From Cyanothece sp. UBA12306 (GTDB lineage: Bacteria; Cyanobacteriota; Cyanobacteriia; Cyanobacteriales; Microcystaceae), in assembly GCA_003448685.1 (NCBI GenBank), contig DLXW01000359.1, positions 1-5,236 of the forward strand: a stretch of DNA of 5,236 nt. Reading direction: 5' to 3'. Positions within the stretch are counted from its first letter, which is position 1; each line of letters begins with the position of its first letter. The notes under the pieces were generated by a model. That model was not told the origin of the DNA. It saw nothing but the letters and a program-made list of their open reading frames with translations, and did no database searches. A program made the translations under genes and the position numbers. Below are positions 1 through 5,236 of this stretch, piece after piece.

Positions 1-1
1 A

Positions 2-808
2 GAAGACCCTCAAATAACACACCTGCTTCAAGGACAATTAGAAGCGGAAGGTATCGCAATATTTACCAATAGTCCTCTTACCCAAGTCAAAATAATTAAT
101 AATAGGAAATGGGTTCAAGCTGGTAATCAAGTAATGGAAGCTGATGAAATTATTTTGGTTATGCAAAGGAAACCTAATATTCAAGGATTGAATTTAGAAG
201 GAGTTAAAATTGCTGTCAATTCTGGACAAATTAAAGTTAACTCAAAACTACAAACAACTAATTCTCAAATTTATGCTTTTGGTGGTGTTCTTGGAGTTTA
301 TCATTATCCAAATATTGCTCAATATCAAGCCAGTATCATCATTAAAAATTGTTTATTTTTTTCCTATTTTAAAGCAAATTATGATACTATTCCCTACACT
401 ATTTTTACTAATCCTCCCTTGACTAGAATTGGGTTAACTGAATTTCAAGCTAAAAGACGTTATGGAAACGATGTTATTGTTATTCAAGACTATTTTAAAA
501 CCCTATCTAAAGCCCAAATTTTAGGAGAAACTACAGGCTTTTGCCAGATTATTACTCGACGCAATGGGAAGATTTTAGGTTGTCATTGTTTAGGAATAGA
601 AGCAGAAGAACTAATAGGTGCGATCGCCTTAGCAATGCAGAATAACCTAAAAATCCAAGATTTAGCTCTTATTTTCCCTCCCTCTCCCAGTCTATTTGAG
701 GTTTTATCTCGAATTAGTCAGACTTGGAAAAGCCAAAAATTTGAGAGGAATAAATGGTTAAATCAATGGTTGGAACGACTCTTATTTTGGCGACGTAAAT
801 GGAGTTAA
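2..808 (+). CDS. Class I pyridine nucleotide-disulfide oxidoreductase, C-terminal part (5' end outside window)
   Basis: The frame is open from base 2, 44 codons before the first ATG at 134, so this is the last 268 codons of a longer gene. Family members (dihydrolipoamide dehydrogenase, mercuric reductase, glutathione reductase) are FAD enzymes of about 450-500 aa that move electrons between NAD(P)H and a disulfide or metal. Visible here are the end of the NAD(P)-binding domain (EADEIILVMQRKPNIQGLNL), the second FAD segment (IYAFGGVLG) and the dimerisation domain (from IPYTIFTNPPLTRIGLTE through LGCHCLGIEAEELIGAIALA to FPPSPSLFEVL). About 30 residues follow as a basic, Trp-rich tail (ERLLFWRRKWS) that might associate with membrane (inference). 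Oddities: the usual GR before the Pro is QR, the FAD-contacting GD is GG (codon 284-286), and the position of the dimer-interface His is Ser (683-685) while its partner Glu (698-700) remains. The redox CxxxxC region is not in the window. The family assignment is firm; the substrate is unknown. Confidence 0.85.
   Translation, partial: EDPQITHLLQGQLEAEGIAIFTNSPLTQVKIINNRKWVQAGNQVMEADEIILVMQRKPNIQGLNLEGVKIAVNSGQIKVNSKLQTTNSQIYAFGGVLGVYHYPNIAQYQASIIIKNCLFFSYFKANYDTIPYTIFTNPPLTRIGLTEFQAKRRYGNDVIVIQDYFKTLSKAQILGETTGFCQIITRRNGKILGCHCLGIEAEELIGAIALAMQNNLKIQDLALIFPPSPSLFEVLSRISQTWKSQKFERNKWLNQWLERLLFWRRKWS
620..627. repeat. HIP1 octamer GCGATCGC
   Basis: Exact HIP1 palindrome inside the flavoprotein gene. 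The octamer is over-represented in many cyanobacterial genomes and supports that origin. Confidence 0.9.
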
Positions 809-848
809 TAAAAATAAAATAAACCTATTAAAAATATAGCACTACTTT

Positions 849-1955
849 TTAATTATCTAGGGGAATATCAAATAATATAGAGTTATTACCATTCCATTTT
901 ATATTTTCTGCATAGTATCTTGCACGAGCCCAAACATCATTAGAATAGTCGTCTCCTGTTGTACCTTCATCTGAGATTGGTAATTGTACGTTACCTACTC
1001 CGCTATTATAAGCAACTACAGCACCTTGTAATTGTTTAGCTGGGCTCAATTCTGGAAATTTTCTTTTAATTTGCCTTAAGTAATTTGCTAAAATTCCTGT
1101 TGCTTGCTCAATATGAGCTTGACCTGTTGGCCCATCTTCAATATTGACTTTATGGTATCTTCTATCAAGTTGCATAATTCCAAAAGCGTTGCCATAGTCT
1201 GCCAATCCATCTTGATTAAGGATAGCTCCTCCTCTGGACTCACGACTAGCTATAGCAGCGAGTAATGCAGGAGGTAAATTATATTTCTTAGCTACTTTCT
1301 CAAGATTTTCCTTGATTTTAATAATTCTTGCTTGGTCGTTCATTGCTAATTGAAATGATGCAGGTACACCAACAACTGATAATTTATTTATTGTTGCTGT
1401 AAGTTCTGAACTTCCTGTGATTGCTCCTGATATGTTTTCAATACTTCTAGAATCATTTTTTTGAATTTCAATATTGATAGGACTTATAAGCTTTTGTAAG
1501 GTTTCAATTTCAAATAGAATTCTTGTTAGAGATTCTGTTTGATCTAATTTATCTGAATTAGCTTTAATTTGTTGATAATTAATACTTGAATCAAGATATT
1601 TTTTTAATAATTCTTCTTGTGTTTTATGATAATCATTCCATAATTCTCTTGCATCAGGGTCGGTTAATACACTGCCAAAAAATTTTGATAAATTTAAGCG
1701 ATCATAGACATCTCCCTCCATTGTATAACGAAAATAACGTGCAAGTTCTTCTCTTTCATTAAGTTGTAGTTGAAGTTCGCTTTCTCTAGCTTTTATTTCA
1801 ACTTCTTTATAATTAATAAAGAATGATAAAAGACTAGTGAATATTGTGCCGCAAACCAATGTTGAGAAAAATTTAGCAAACCCTATATATATTTTTAATT
1901 TTTCCAATGATATTTCATTTTCGTCTTTGTTTTCTTCAGATGGTAAAGATGTCAT
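849..1955 (-). CDS. Membrane-anchored protein with C-terminal goose-type lysozyme (GH23/SLT-like) domain
   Basis: 368 aa, ATG at 1953-1955 with ribosome binding site AAGAGGG (1961-1967) five bases upstream. Residues 1-25 are acidic; about 26-47 form one hydrophobic membrane segment; about 50-130 are charged and helical (possible coiled coil); about 210-354 resemble goose egg-white lysozyme, which cleaves the glycan strands of peptidoglycan. Matching landmarks in order are KKYNLPPALLAAIASRESRGG (catalytic Glu at 239), DYGNAFGIMQLDRRYH (Asp 253 and 264, at the places of the accessory acids in goose lysozyme), HIEQATGIL, AYNSGVGNV and GTTGDDYSNDVWARARYY. A single N-terminal anchor would put the enzyme in the periplasm, but charge around the anchor is only weakly asymmetric, so topology is uncertain. 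It converges on the flavoprotein gene 40 bp away and has no partner on its strand. Likely roles are wall remodelling or attack on other cells (inference). The lysozyme domain is confident; the middle region is unidentified. Confidence 0.85.
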   Translation of the reverse strand: MTSLPSEENKDENEISLEKLKIYIGFAKFFSTLVCGTIFTSLLSFFINYKEVEIKARESELQLQLNEREELARYFRYTMEGDVYDRLNLSKFFGSVLTDPDARELWNDYHKTQEELLKKYLDSSINYQQIKANSDKLDQTESLTRILFEIETLQKLISPINIEIQKNDSRSIENISGAITGSSELTATINKLSVVGVPASFQLAMNDQARIIKIKENLEKVAKKYNLPPALLAAIASRESRGGAILNQDGLADYGNAFGIMQLDRRYHKVNIEDGPTGQAHIEQATGILANYLRQIKRKFPELSPAKQLQGAVVAYNSGVGNVQLPISDEGTTGDDYSNDVWARARYYAENIKWNGNNSILFDIPLDN

Positions 1956-2046
1956 TTTAACCCTCTTAAAATAGCTAGGTAAAATTAAACTTTAAATATA
2001 ATTTAGTTCAGTAATATTTTTAATAATTCTTGCATAACAATAAATT

Positions 2047-2165
2047 TATAGCGTTTCTCACTTTGGTGAGGTACACTTTGATTTTCCTTCGACTGCCGAC
2101 TGCCGAACTCCCGACTCGGTCAAAACCATTAACTTCTGTACCTCACGAGTATGAGAACTGCTATA
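2047..2165. mobile_element. MITE-like element with 29-bp imperfect terminal inverted repeats
   Basis: The left arm 2047-2075 (TATAGCGTTTCTCA...GTGAGGTACA) and the reverse complement of the right arm 2137-2165 (TATAGCAGTTCTCA...GTGAGGTACA) agree at 23 of 29 positions without gaps. The core of about 60 bp contains no coding frame and has a GC-richer stretch with a 7-base unit in tandem (GACTGCC at 2091 and 2098, then the variant GAACTCCC and GACT). Size, palindromic ends and lack of a gene fit a non-autonomous miniature transposable element. The TATA at both outer ends would suit TA-targeting transposition (IS630/Tc1-mariner type), but no target duplication can be proven. A stable RNA hairpin of another origin is the alternative. 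Confidence 0.65.
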
Positions 2166-2188
2166 GCTTTTTCTAAGTAAGAAAATTA

Positions 2189-2211
2189 CCTCCCTAAAAA
2201 GGTTGGGGAGG
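2189..2211 (-). terminator. GC-rich hairpin, possible terminator of the ebsA/BioD-like operon
   Basis: CCTCCCTAA (2189-2197) pairs with TTGGGGAGG (2203-2211) around a 5-base loop, with one G-T pair. Read on the minus strand it is followed by TAATTTTC, a weak U-rich tail, so it could end transcription coming from the BioD-like gene. It lies 62 bases past that gene's stop. A dispersed repeat palindrome is also possible. Confidence 0.45.
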
Positions 2212-2235
2212 ATTTCAAAATTATTAGCCTAATTC

Positions 2236-2259
2236 CTAACAAGTTAAATTGCTTGTTAG
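2236..2259 (-). terminator. Perfect 8-bp hairpin just after the BioD-like gene
   Basis: CTAACAAG (2236-2243) and CTTGTTAG (2252-2259) form a perfect stem with an 8-base loop, 13 bases after the stop codon of the minus-strand gene. No immediate run of T follows on that strand (GAATTAGG), so it may act with the second hairpin or protect the transcript's 3' end rather than terminate by itself. Confidence 0.45.
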
Positions 2260-2272
2260 AAGTTAAATCAAA

Positions 2273-3358
2273 TTAAGAAGATTTTAATGCTAATTTATCG
2301 ATTAACTTGTCAATATTAAAGTATTCTGTCATTAATTTCTCAAGACAATCAACCTTAATTTGTTCTTGGAGTCTAACCTTGCCAAAAGCACGATCAACGA
2401 TTTCCACCGTATTTAAAGTATCAAGATCCACCGAAAGAATGGGAACTTCTAAATCTTCAGCCCTACTAATAATTAAAGGTTGAGGAGCAAGATGTCCTGT
2501 TAAAATCAGACAGCTGGTAGAAGTTTCTAAAGCAGCTAATTGTAAGTCCGTGCGATCGCCCCCTGTAACCACAGCTTTATATTGTCCTTGACGGAAATAT
2601 TCTAGGGCAGAATTAACATTCATTGCCCCAATAGTCAGACTTTCTACCATTAAATCTAAGCGATCGCCACGACACAACACTTCTGCATTTAACTGACGGG
2701 CAATTTCACGCACACTGACACTACGGAGTAAACTATTGGAAGGCAATAGCCCCAAAACCTCAATTCCCTGACTTTCCAGGTAGGTTTTAACCAGATTTTG
2801 GCTTTTTTCTAAACTATCAAGGGGAATATCATTAATGATCACGCCAATTAGGCGATCTCCTAATTTGTTTTTCCCTTGCAAAATGCTGTCAACTATCAAT
2901 GGCGAATGATAGCGAATTACCAAAATAACAGAAGCATTAAGGGTCTGGGCAATATCCATTACTGATAGACCAAAGATACTACCTTCTTCAAGAGTACCAG
3001 CCCCTTCTAAAATGACCACATCTCCGGGAACATCATTATAGGATTGCTGCAATAATTGCACATAATCAAGAGTATCTTCCCCAGAAAGGCGTTTTTCTAC
3101 CGCTTTTGCTTCTAAAAGCAATAAAGGCGATCGCACCTGGGTTGTGTCCAAATTCAGGGCATCTTTAATGAACTCTACATCAGCTTCTTGTTCTCCATTA
3201 GAAGTTGGATCATTCCCTGCCAAAGTTCCTAGGGGTTTACCATAAACCGAAGAAAACCCCTTTTGTTGTAATTGATGGGAAAGTCCGATAATTGTGCCAG
3301 ACTTACCACTATAAGCTTCAATTGACCCGACTAATACATATTTAGCTGATGATGCCAC
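2273..3358 (-). CDS. BioD-like P-loop/DRTGG protein (phosphotransacetylase N-terminal-like, no acetyltransferase domain)
   Basis: 361 aa, GTG start at 3356-3358 set by a strong ribosome binding site AAGGAG (3365-3370) six bases upstream. Residues 5-210 form a BioD-like (dethiobiotin synthetase fold) NTPase domain: phosphate loop EAYSGKSGT (14-22), Walker-B-like VVILEGAG (114-121) and GVIINDIP (172-179). Residues about 215-325 are a DRTGG domain, with [13 protein letters not shown] (265-277) as its signature. Long bacterial phosphotransacetylases (about 700 aa) carry these two domains ahead of the catalytic PTA domain. Here the protein ends without it, so it should not make acetyl phosphate itself; it is more likely a nucleotide-dependent regulatory or sensing protein (inference). 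It follows ebsA by 16 bp and should be co-transcribed. Three of the window's four HIP1 octamers fall in this gene. Family is confident, ligand and role unknown. Confidence 0.85.
   Translation of the reverse strand: MASSAKYVLVGSIEAYSGKSGTIIGLSHQLQQKGFSSVYGKPLGTLAGNDPTSNGEQEADVEFIKDALNLDTTQVRSPLLLLEAKAVEKRLSGEDTLDYVQLLQQSYNDVPGDVVILEGAGTLEEGSIFGLSVMDIAQTLNASVILVIRYHSPLIVDSILQGKNKLGDRLIGVIINDIPLDSLEKSQNLVKTYLESQGIEVLGLLPSNSLLRSVSVREIARQLNAEVLCRGDRLDLMVESLTIGAMNVNSALEYFRQGQYKAVVTGGDRTDLQLAALETSTSCLILTGHLAPQPLIISRAEDLEVPILSVDLDTLNTVEIVDRAFGKVRLQEQIKVDCLEKLMTEYFNIDKLIDKLALKSS
2552..2559. repeat. HIP1 octamer GCGATCGC
   Basis: Exact palindrome in the DRTGG-encoding part of the BioD-like gene. Confidence 0.9.
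2660..2667. repeat. HIP1 octamer GCGATCGC
   Basis: Exact palindrome, 108 bases from the previous one, at the linker between the BioD-like and DRTGG domains. Confidence 0.9.
3127..3134. repeat. HIP1 octamer GCGATCGC
   Basis: Exact palindrome in the BioD-like domain coding sequence. Confidence 0.9.
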
Positions 3359-3364
3359 GGGATT

Positions 3365-3370
3365 CTCCTT
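3365..3370 (-). promoter_or_regulatory. Strong ribosome binding site AAGGAG fixing a GTG start
   Basis: AAGGAG on the minus strand sits six bases before GTG at 3356-3358 and lies wholly within the 16-bp gap after the ebsA stop. No in-frame ATG nearby has comparable support, so it decides the start of the BioD-like protein and allows efficient translation as second gene of the operon. Confidence 0.8.
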
Positions 3371-3374
3371 TTAT

Positions 3375-3773
3375 CTACTGTAATGGCTTAGAGGCAGATT
3401 CATCGAGACGCAGTAATTTGCGATAGAATGCTTGAGTAAAATCAACGGACTGAGATTCTTGAAAAATGGTGATCGCGTCGACGAGATAGTTAATAAACTC
3501 ATAATTGAGAAGAGTAACCTCGTAGCTGAAATCTGCTTTTCCGTCAAAGATAAAATTACAACGAGTTAACTCCGAAGGTAAGTTAGATACATACCAGCTA
3601 GCGACAAAAGGAATACTCTGACCCCCTTCAATGCGACGTTCTCCTTCAACAGAACCTTGAACATACAAAGAAAGGGCGTAGGGTAGGATTTTATGTTTTT
3701 CCTTGGGACAGTAAGGCTGATAGATCAGCACATCCCCTTTAGCCGCAGGTTGTAGTTGATCGATAGTAGGCAT
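3375..3773 (-). CDS. ebsA: Type IV pilus biogenesis protein EbsA
   Basis: 132 aa, ATG at 3771-3773, stop TAG at 3375-3377. The sequence fits the small cyanobacterial EbsA family as I recall it: N-terminal IDQLQPAAKGDVLIYQPY, central LPYALSLYVQGSVEGERRI and IPFVASWYVSNLPSELTRC, then FDGKADFSYEVTLLNYEFI and the C-terminal DFTQAFYRKLLRLDE. EbsA (essential for biofilm self-suppression) is described in Synechococcus elongatus as a component needed for type IV pilus assembly that associates with the pilus ATPase PilB and an Hfq homolog. There is no signal peptide or membrane segment, consistent with a cytoplasmic protein. No Shine-Dalgarno is visible before the ATG. It is first in a two-gene operon with the BioD/DRTGG protein and has its own promoter upstream. 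The identification rests on recalled family features, not on a database search. Confidence 0.78.
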   Translation of the reverse strand: MPTIDQLQPAAKGDVLIYQPYCPKEKHKILPYALSLYVQGSVEGERRIEGGQSIPFVASWYVSNLPSELTRCNFIFDGKADFSYEVTLLNYEFINYLVDAITIFQESQSVDFTQAFYRKLLRLDESASKPLQ

Positions 3774-3805
3774 AAGGCTAATAATTTTATTTAATCCTTC
3801 TTTCG

Positions 3806-3834
3806 ATTGTATCCCTGTAATGGGAGATGACCAA
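3806..3834 (-). promoter_or_regulatory. Sigma70-type promoter of the ebsA operon
   Basis: On the minus strand TTGGTC (3829-3834) and TACAAT (3806-3811) are separated by exactly 17 bases. The -10 differs from TATAAT at one position and the -35 shares TTG with the consensus. Transcription would begin near 3799, giving a leader of roughly 25 bases before the ebsA ATG. This promoter faces away from the plus-strand VOC gene. Confidence 0.55.
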
Positions 3835-3908
3835 AAATGATCCAGACTTTTTTGTTATCAAACTTAATGATAAAATAATTCTTGACATCTGTAACTTTTT
3901 TTGCGTCC

Positions 3909-3936
3909 TTGACCAAAGCCTACATAATTTAGTAAT
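3909..3936 (+). promoter_or_regulatory. Weak candidate promoter for the VOC/methyltransferase pair
   Basis: TTGACC (3909-3914) and AGTAAT (3931-3936) with a 16-base spacer. A second -35-like TTGACA lies at 3882-3887 but has no good -10 at normal spacing. The poor -10 keeps this tentative. Confidence 0.25.
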
Positions 3937-3964
3937 TCTCTTTAGTTTTTTGAATTTGTTCTTT

Positions 3965-4546
3965 ATGACTATTTTGACCAATTTAACGGCAATTAATCGC
4001 TATTTAGGAGCATTTTTGCCCATTGACAGTATTTTTTCTACCCAAGGTATCATGGTCATGCTGCTGGCGGCCTATGCTTTAGCTATGTGGATGTTTCTCA
4101 CCAGCGCCCCCAAAGTTTACACAATTATGGTATCTGAGTTAGAAGTAGCCCGACAATTTTATCAAGGTTTATTAGAGTTACCCGTAGCTGATGTTCCTTT
4201 GCATTATTATTATAATTACGAGCAAACTTTAGGTACGGCTGGATTTGACCCTTTATATATGTCAGCTGGTTCTACTTCTTCGACCAGTACTACTCCTTTG
4301 ATGGGTTCAGAAGGACTTTGGTATCAACTCAAAAAAAATACTCAATTACACATTATTCCTGGGGCTAGTTATGGACATAAAAATCGTCAACGCCATGTTT
4401 GTTTTGATCATGAATGCTTAGAAGATATTTTAATGAGGGTACAATCAAGGCGTTTAAAATACAAAGTTCGCCGCAACAAACCCTTAAATTTTTTGGTTAA
4501 GGATATTGAAGAAAGGGTGATCGAAATGGCTGAGGTAAATAATTAA
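3965..4546 (+). CDS. Membrane-anchored VOC (glyoxalase-like) domain protein
   Basis: 193 aa from ATG 3965-3967. The frame is open back to an ATG at 3827, but those 46 codons overlay the divergent promoter region and the 3827 ATG abuts GGGAG without spacing, so the later ATG is preferred; neither has a good ribosome binding site. Residues about 28-46 (GIMVMLLAAYALAMWMFL) are a membrane segment. Residues 50-191 look like two VOC half-repeats: VYTIMVSELEVARQFYQGLL begins the first, RHVCFDHECLEDILMRVQ the second, closing with FLVKDIEERVIEM. VOC enzymes bind a metal through His and Glu on both halves; His 144 and Glu 187 fit the second half, but the first half starts with Tyr/Thr where a metal His is usual, so metal binding may be incomplete. 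A Ser/Thr-rich stretch (residues 103-110) sits between the halves. The substrate is unknown. A methyltransferase gene follows after 22 bp. Confidence 0.7.
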   Translation: MTILTNLTAINRYLGAFLPIDSIFSTQGIMVMLLAAYALAMWMFLTSAPKVYTIMVSELEVARQFYQGLLELPVADVPLHYYYNYEQTLGTAGFDPLYMSAGSTSSTSTTPLMGSEGLWYQLKKNTQLHIIPGASYGHKNRQRHVCFDHECLEDILMRVQSRRLKYKVRRNKPLNFLVKDIEERVIEMAEVNN

Positions 4547-4568
4547 GGCTTAATCCATTAGAATCTCT

Positions 4569-5171
4569 ATGAATACAGATTTATTCAAGCAAAAGAAAAC
4601 CTTTTTTGATCGTTGGGCTCCCAATTATGACTGTTTATTAACAACGGTTTTTTACCAAGCACTTCACCAACGTTTATTGTCCTATATTAGTTTACCCCAT
4701 CAGGCTCAAATTCTTGATTTAGGTTGTGGTACTGGTCGCCTTTTAGATCGTCTAGCGGCTAATTTTCGAGATCTAAAAGGTATAGGACTGGACTTATCCC
4801 CTGAAATGTTAAACCAAGCTCGCCAAAACAATCAACATCATCCCCGTCTAATTTATATTCAAGGAAATGCCGAGTCTTTACCTTTCGCGGATGGCCAGCT
4901 TGATGGAGTCTTCAATACTATTAGCTTTCTCCATTATCCTAATCCTCAAATAGTTTTTGCTCAAGTGAGTCGAGTCTTGAGTCCCCAGGGTAAATTTTAT
5001 TTAGTTGATTCTAGCATTGGATTAGTTAACTTTATTCCTTTTTCTCCTGGGGGTATTCGATTCTATAATCCTCAACAAAGGGAGGACTTTGGACAAAACG
5101 TTGGCTTAAATTGTTTAGGACACCATCATCTATTAGGATCAGTTATCTTAAGTATTTTTAGCAAAAATTGA
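4569..5171 (+). CDS. Class I SAM-dependent methyltransferase
   Basis: 200 aa, ATG at 4569-4571, no clear ribosome binding site. The Rossmann-fold signatures are in order: FFDRWAPNYD near the N-terminus (11-21), SAM-binding motif I ILDLGCGTG (48-56), the acidic residue after strand 2 in GLDLSPEML (Asp 75), GNAESLPFADG (99-109), DGVFNTISFLHY at strand 4 (112-123) and VSRVLSPQGKFYLVD (133-147). The layout is that of the UbiE/methyltransferase-11 group, which methylates small molecules such as quinones or lipids; the acceptor cannot be read from sequence. Motif II usually has GDAE and here has GNAE, a mild variant. Length is normal for a single-domain enzyme, with a short C-terminal part after strand 5. 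It is probably co-transcribed with the VOC-domain gene 22 bp upstream. Confidence 0.85.
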   Translation: MNTDLFKQKKTFFDRWAPNYDCLLTTVFYQALHQRLLSYISLPHQAQILDLGCGTGRLLDRLAANFRDLKGIGLDLSPEMLNQARQNNQHHPRLIYIQGNAESLPFADGQLDGVFNTISFLHYPNPQIVFAQVSRVLSPQGKFYLVDSSIGLVNFIPFSPGGIRFYNPQQREDFGQNVGLNCLGHHHLLGSVILSIFSKN

Positions 5172-5182
5172 ATAAATTATGG

Positions 5183-5206
5183 ATTATTGATTATTAATTA
5201 TTGATT
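5183..5206 (+). repeat. Short AT-rich direct repeat
   Basis: ATTATTGATT occurs at 5183-5192 and again at 5197-5206, separated by ATTA, 11 bases after the methyltransferase stop. It looks like simple AT-rich intergenic sequence; no terminator hairpin or gene is evident from here to the window end. Confidence 0.6.
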
Positions 5207-5236
5207 GGGAACGTGAGCGACCTCTTAACAGTCTCT

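Larger units (their letters stand above)
1956..2272. other. 317-base intergenic region with MITE-like element and hairpins
   Basis: No supportable gene. From the lysozyme side it holds the ribosome binding site AAGAGGG at 1961-1967, an AT-rich stretch (about 1970-2046) that should carry the promoter of the lysozyme gene although no convincing -35/-10 pair stands out, a 119-bp inverted-repeat element at 2047-2165, and two hairpins at 2189-2211 and 2236-2259 just after the stop of the minus-strand BioD-like gene. Confidence 0.7.

Noticed and set aside
352..362. Run of seven T in the flavoprotein gene, considered as a frameshift site
   Set aside because: Family similarity continues in the same frame on both sides, so there is no sign of a shift.
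210..422. 70-codon plus-strand frame
   Set aside because: It lies out of frame inside the flavoprotein gene, has no family resemblance, and its hydrophobic look comes from AT-rich codons.
2091..2114. GACTGCC tandem units, considered as a CRISPR or iteron array
   Set aside because: Only two exact 7-base units plus degenerate copies, no spacers, and located in the core of the inverted-repeat element.
1956..2272. tRNA, riboswitch or small RNA gene in the largest gap
   Set aside because: No cloverleaf or known riboswitch core was recognised; the visible pairing is explained by the inverted-repeat element and the two hairpins.
3787..3981. 64-codon minus-strand frame upstream of ebsA
   Set aside because: It overlaps the ebsA promoter and the VOC gene start, is rich in Lys/Ile/Arg as expected of AT-rich non-coding sequence, and has no recognisable domain.
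2..5171. Multi-gene defence island or biosynthetic cluster
   Set aside because: The genes face different directions, only two adjacent pairs are operon-like, and none carries a recognised defence or toxin-antitoxin domain; the lysozyme-domain gene alone is not enough to claim a system.
5213..5236. Possible gene start GTGAGCGAC open to the window end
   Set aside because: Only eight codons are visible, with no ribosome binding site and no recognisable protein start.

Overview
The window looks like part of a cyanobacterial chromosome, probably from an AT-rich unicellular or colonial lineage of the Cyanothece/Crocosphaera/Microcystis kind (inference; the genus cannot be fixed from this sequence). 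The evidence is four exact copies of the octamer GCGATCGC (HIP1, characteristic of many cyanobacteria), a gene resembling the cyanobacterial type IV pilus factor EbsA, and low GC content with several genes lacking a Shine-Dalgarno sequence.

Layout. 2-808 (+) is the 3' part of a class I pyridine nucleotide-disulfide oxidoreductase (FAD/NAD(P) flavoprotein, mercuric reductase/dihydrolipoamide dehydrogenase-like). Several positions that normally define the cofactor and active sites are substituted. Facing it at 849-1955 (-) is a membrane-anchored protein with a helical middle region and a C-terminal goose-type lysozyme (GH23) domain whose catalytic Glu and two accessory Asp residues can be recognised. 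The 317-base gap at 1956-2272 holds a 119-bp MITE-like element with 29-bp imperfect terminal inverted repeats, followed by two hairpins at the 3' end of the next minus-strand gene.

2273-3773 (-) is a probable two-gene operon. ebsA (132 aa) is transcribed first, then a 361-aa BioD-like/DRTGG protein related to the N-terminal half of long phosphotransacetylases but without the acetyltransferase domain. The genes are 16 bp apart, and the gap carries a strong ribosome binding site for a GTG start. A good sigma70-type promoter (TTGGTC-17-TACAAT) lies just upstream of ebsA. Divergent from it, 3965-4546 (+) encodes a membrane-anchored VOC/glyoxalase-like protein. After 22 bp comes 4569-5171 (+), a class I SAM-dependent methyltransferase. 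The last 65 bases are AT-rich with a short direct repeat and no supportable gene.

Working together: the EbsA/BioD-DRTGG pair is the clearest functional unit, since EbsA is a cyanobacterial pilus/biofilm factor. The VOC and methyltransferase genes probably share a transcript, but nothing in the sequence ties them to one pathway. The lysozyme-domain gene is isolated, sits beside a mobile-type repeat and contains no HIP1 octamer, which makes it the likeliest accessory gene here. I did not see a clear multi-gene novel defence or biosynthetic system.
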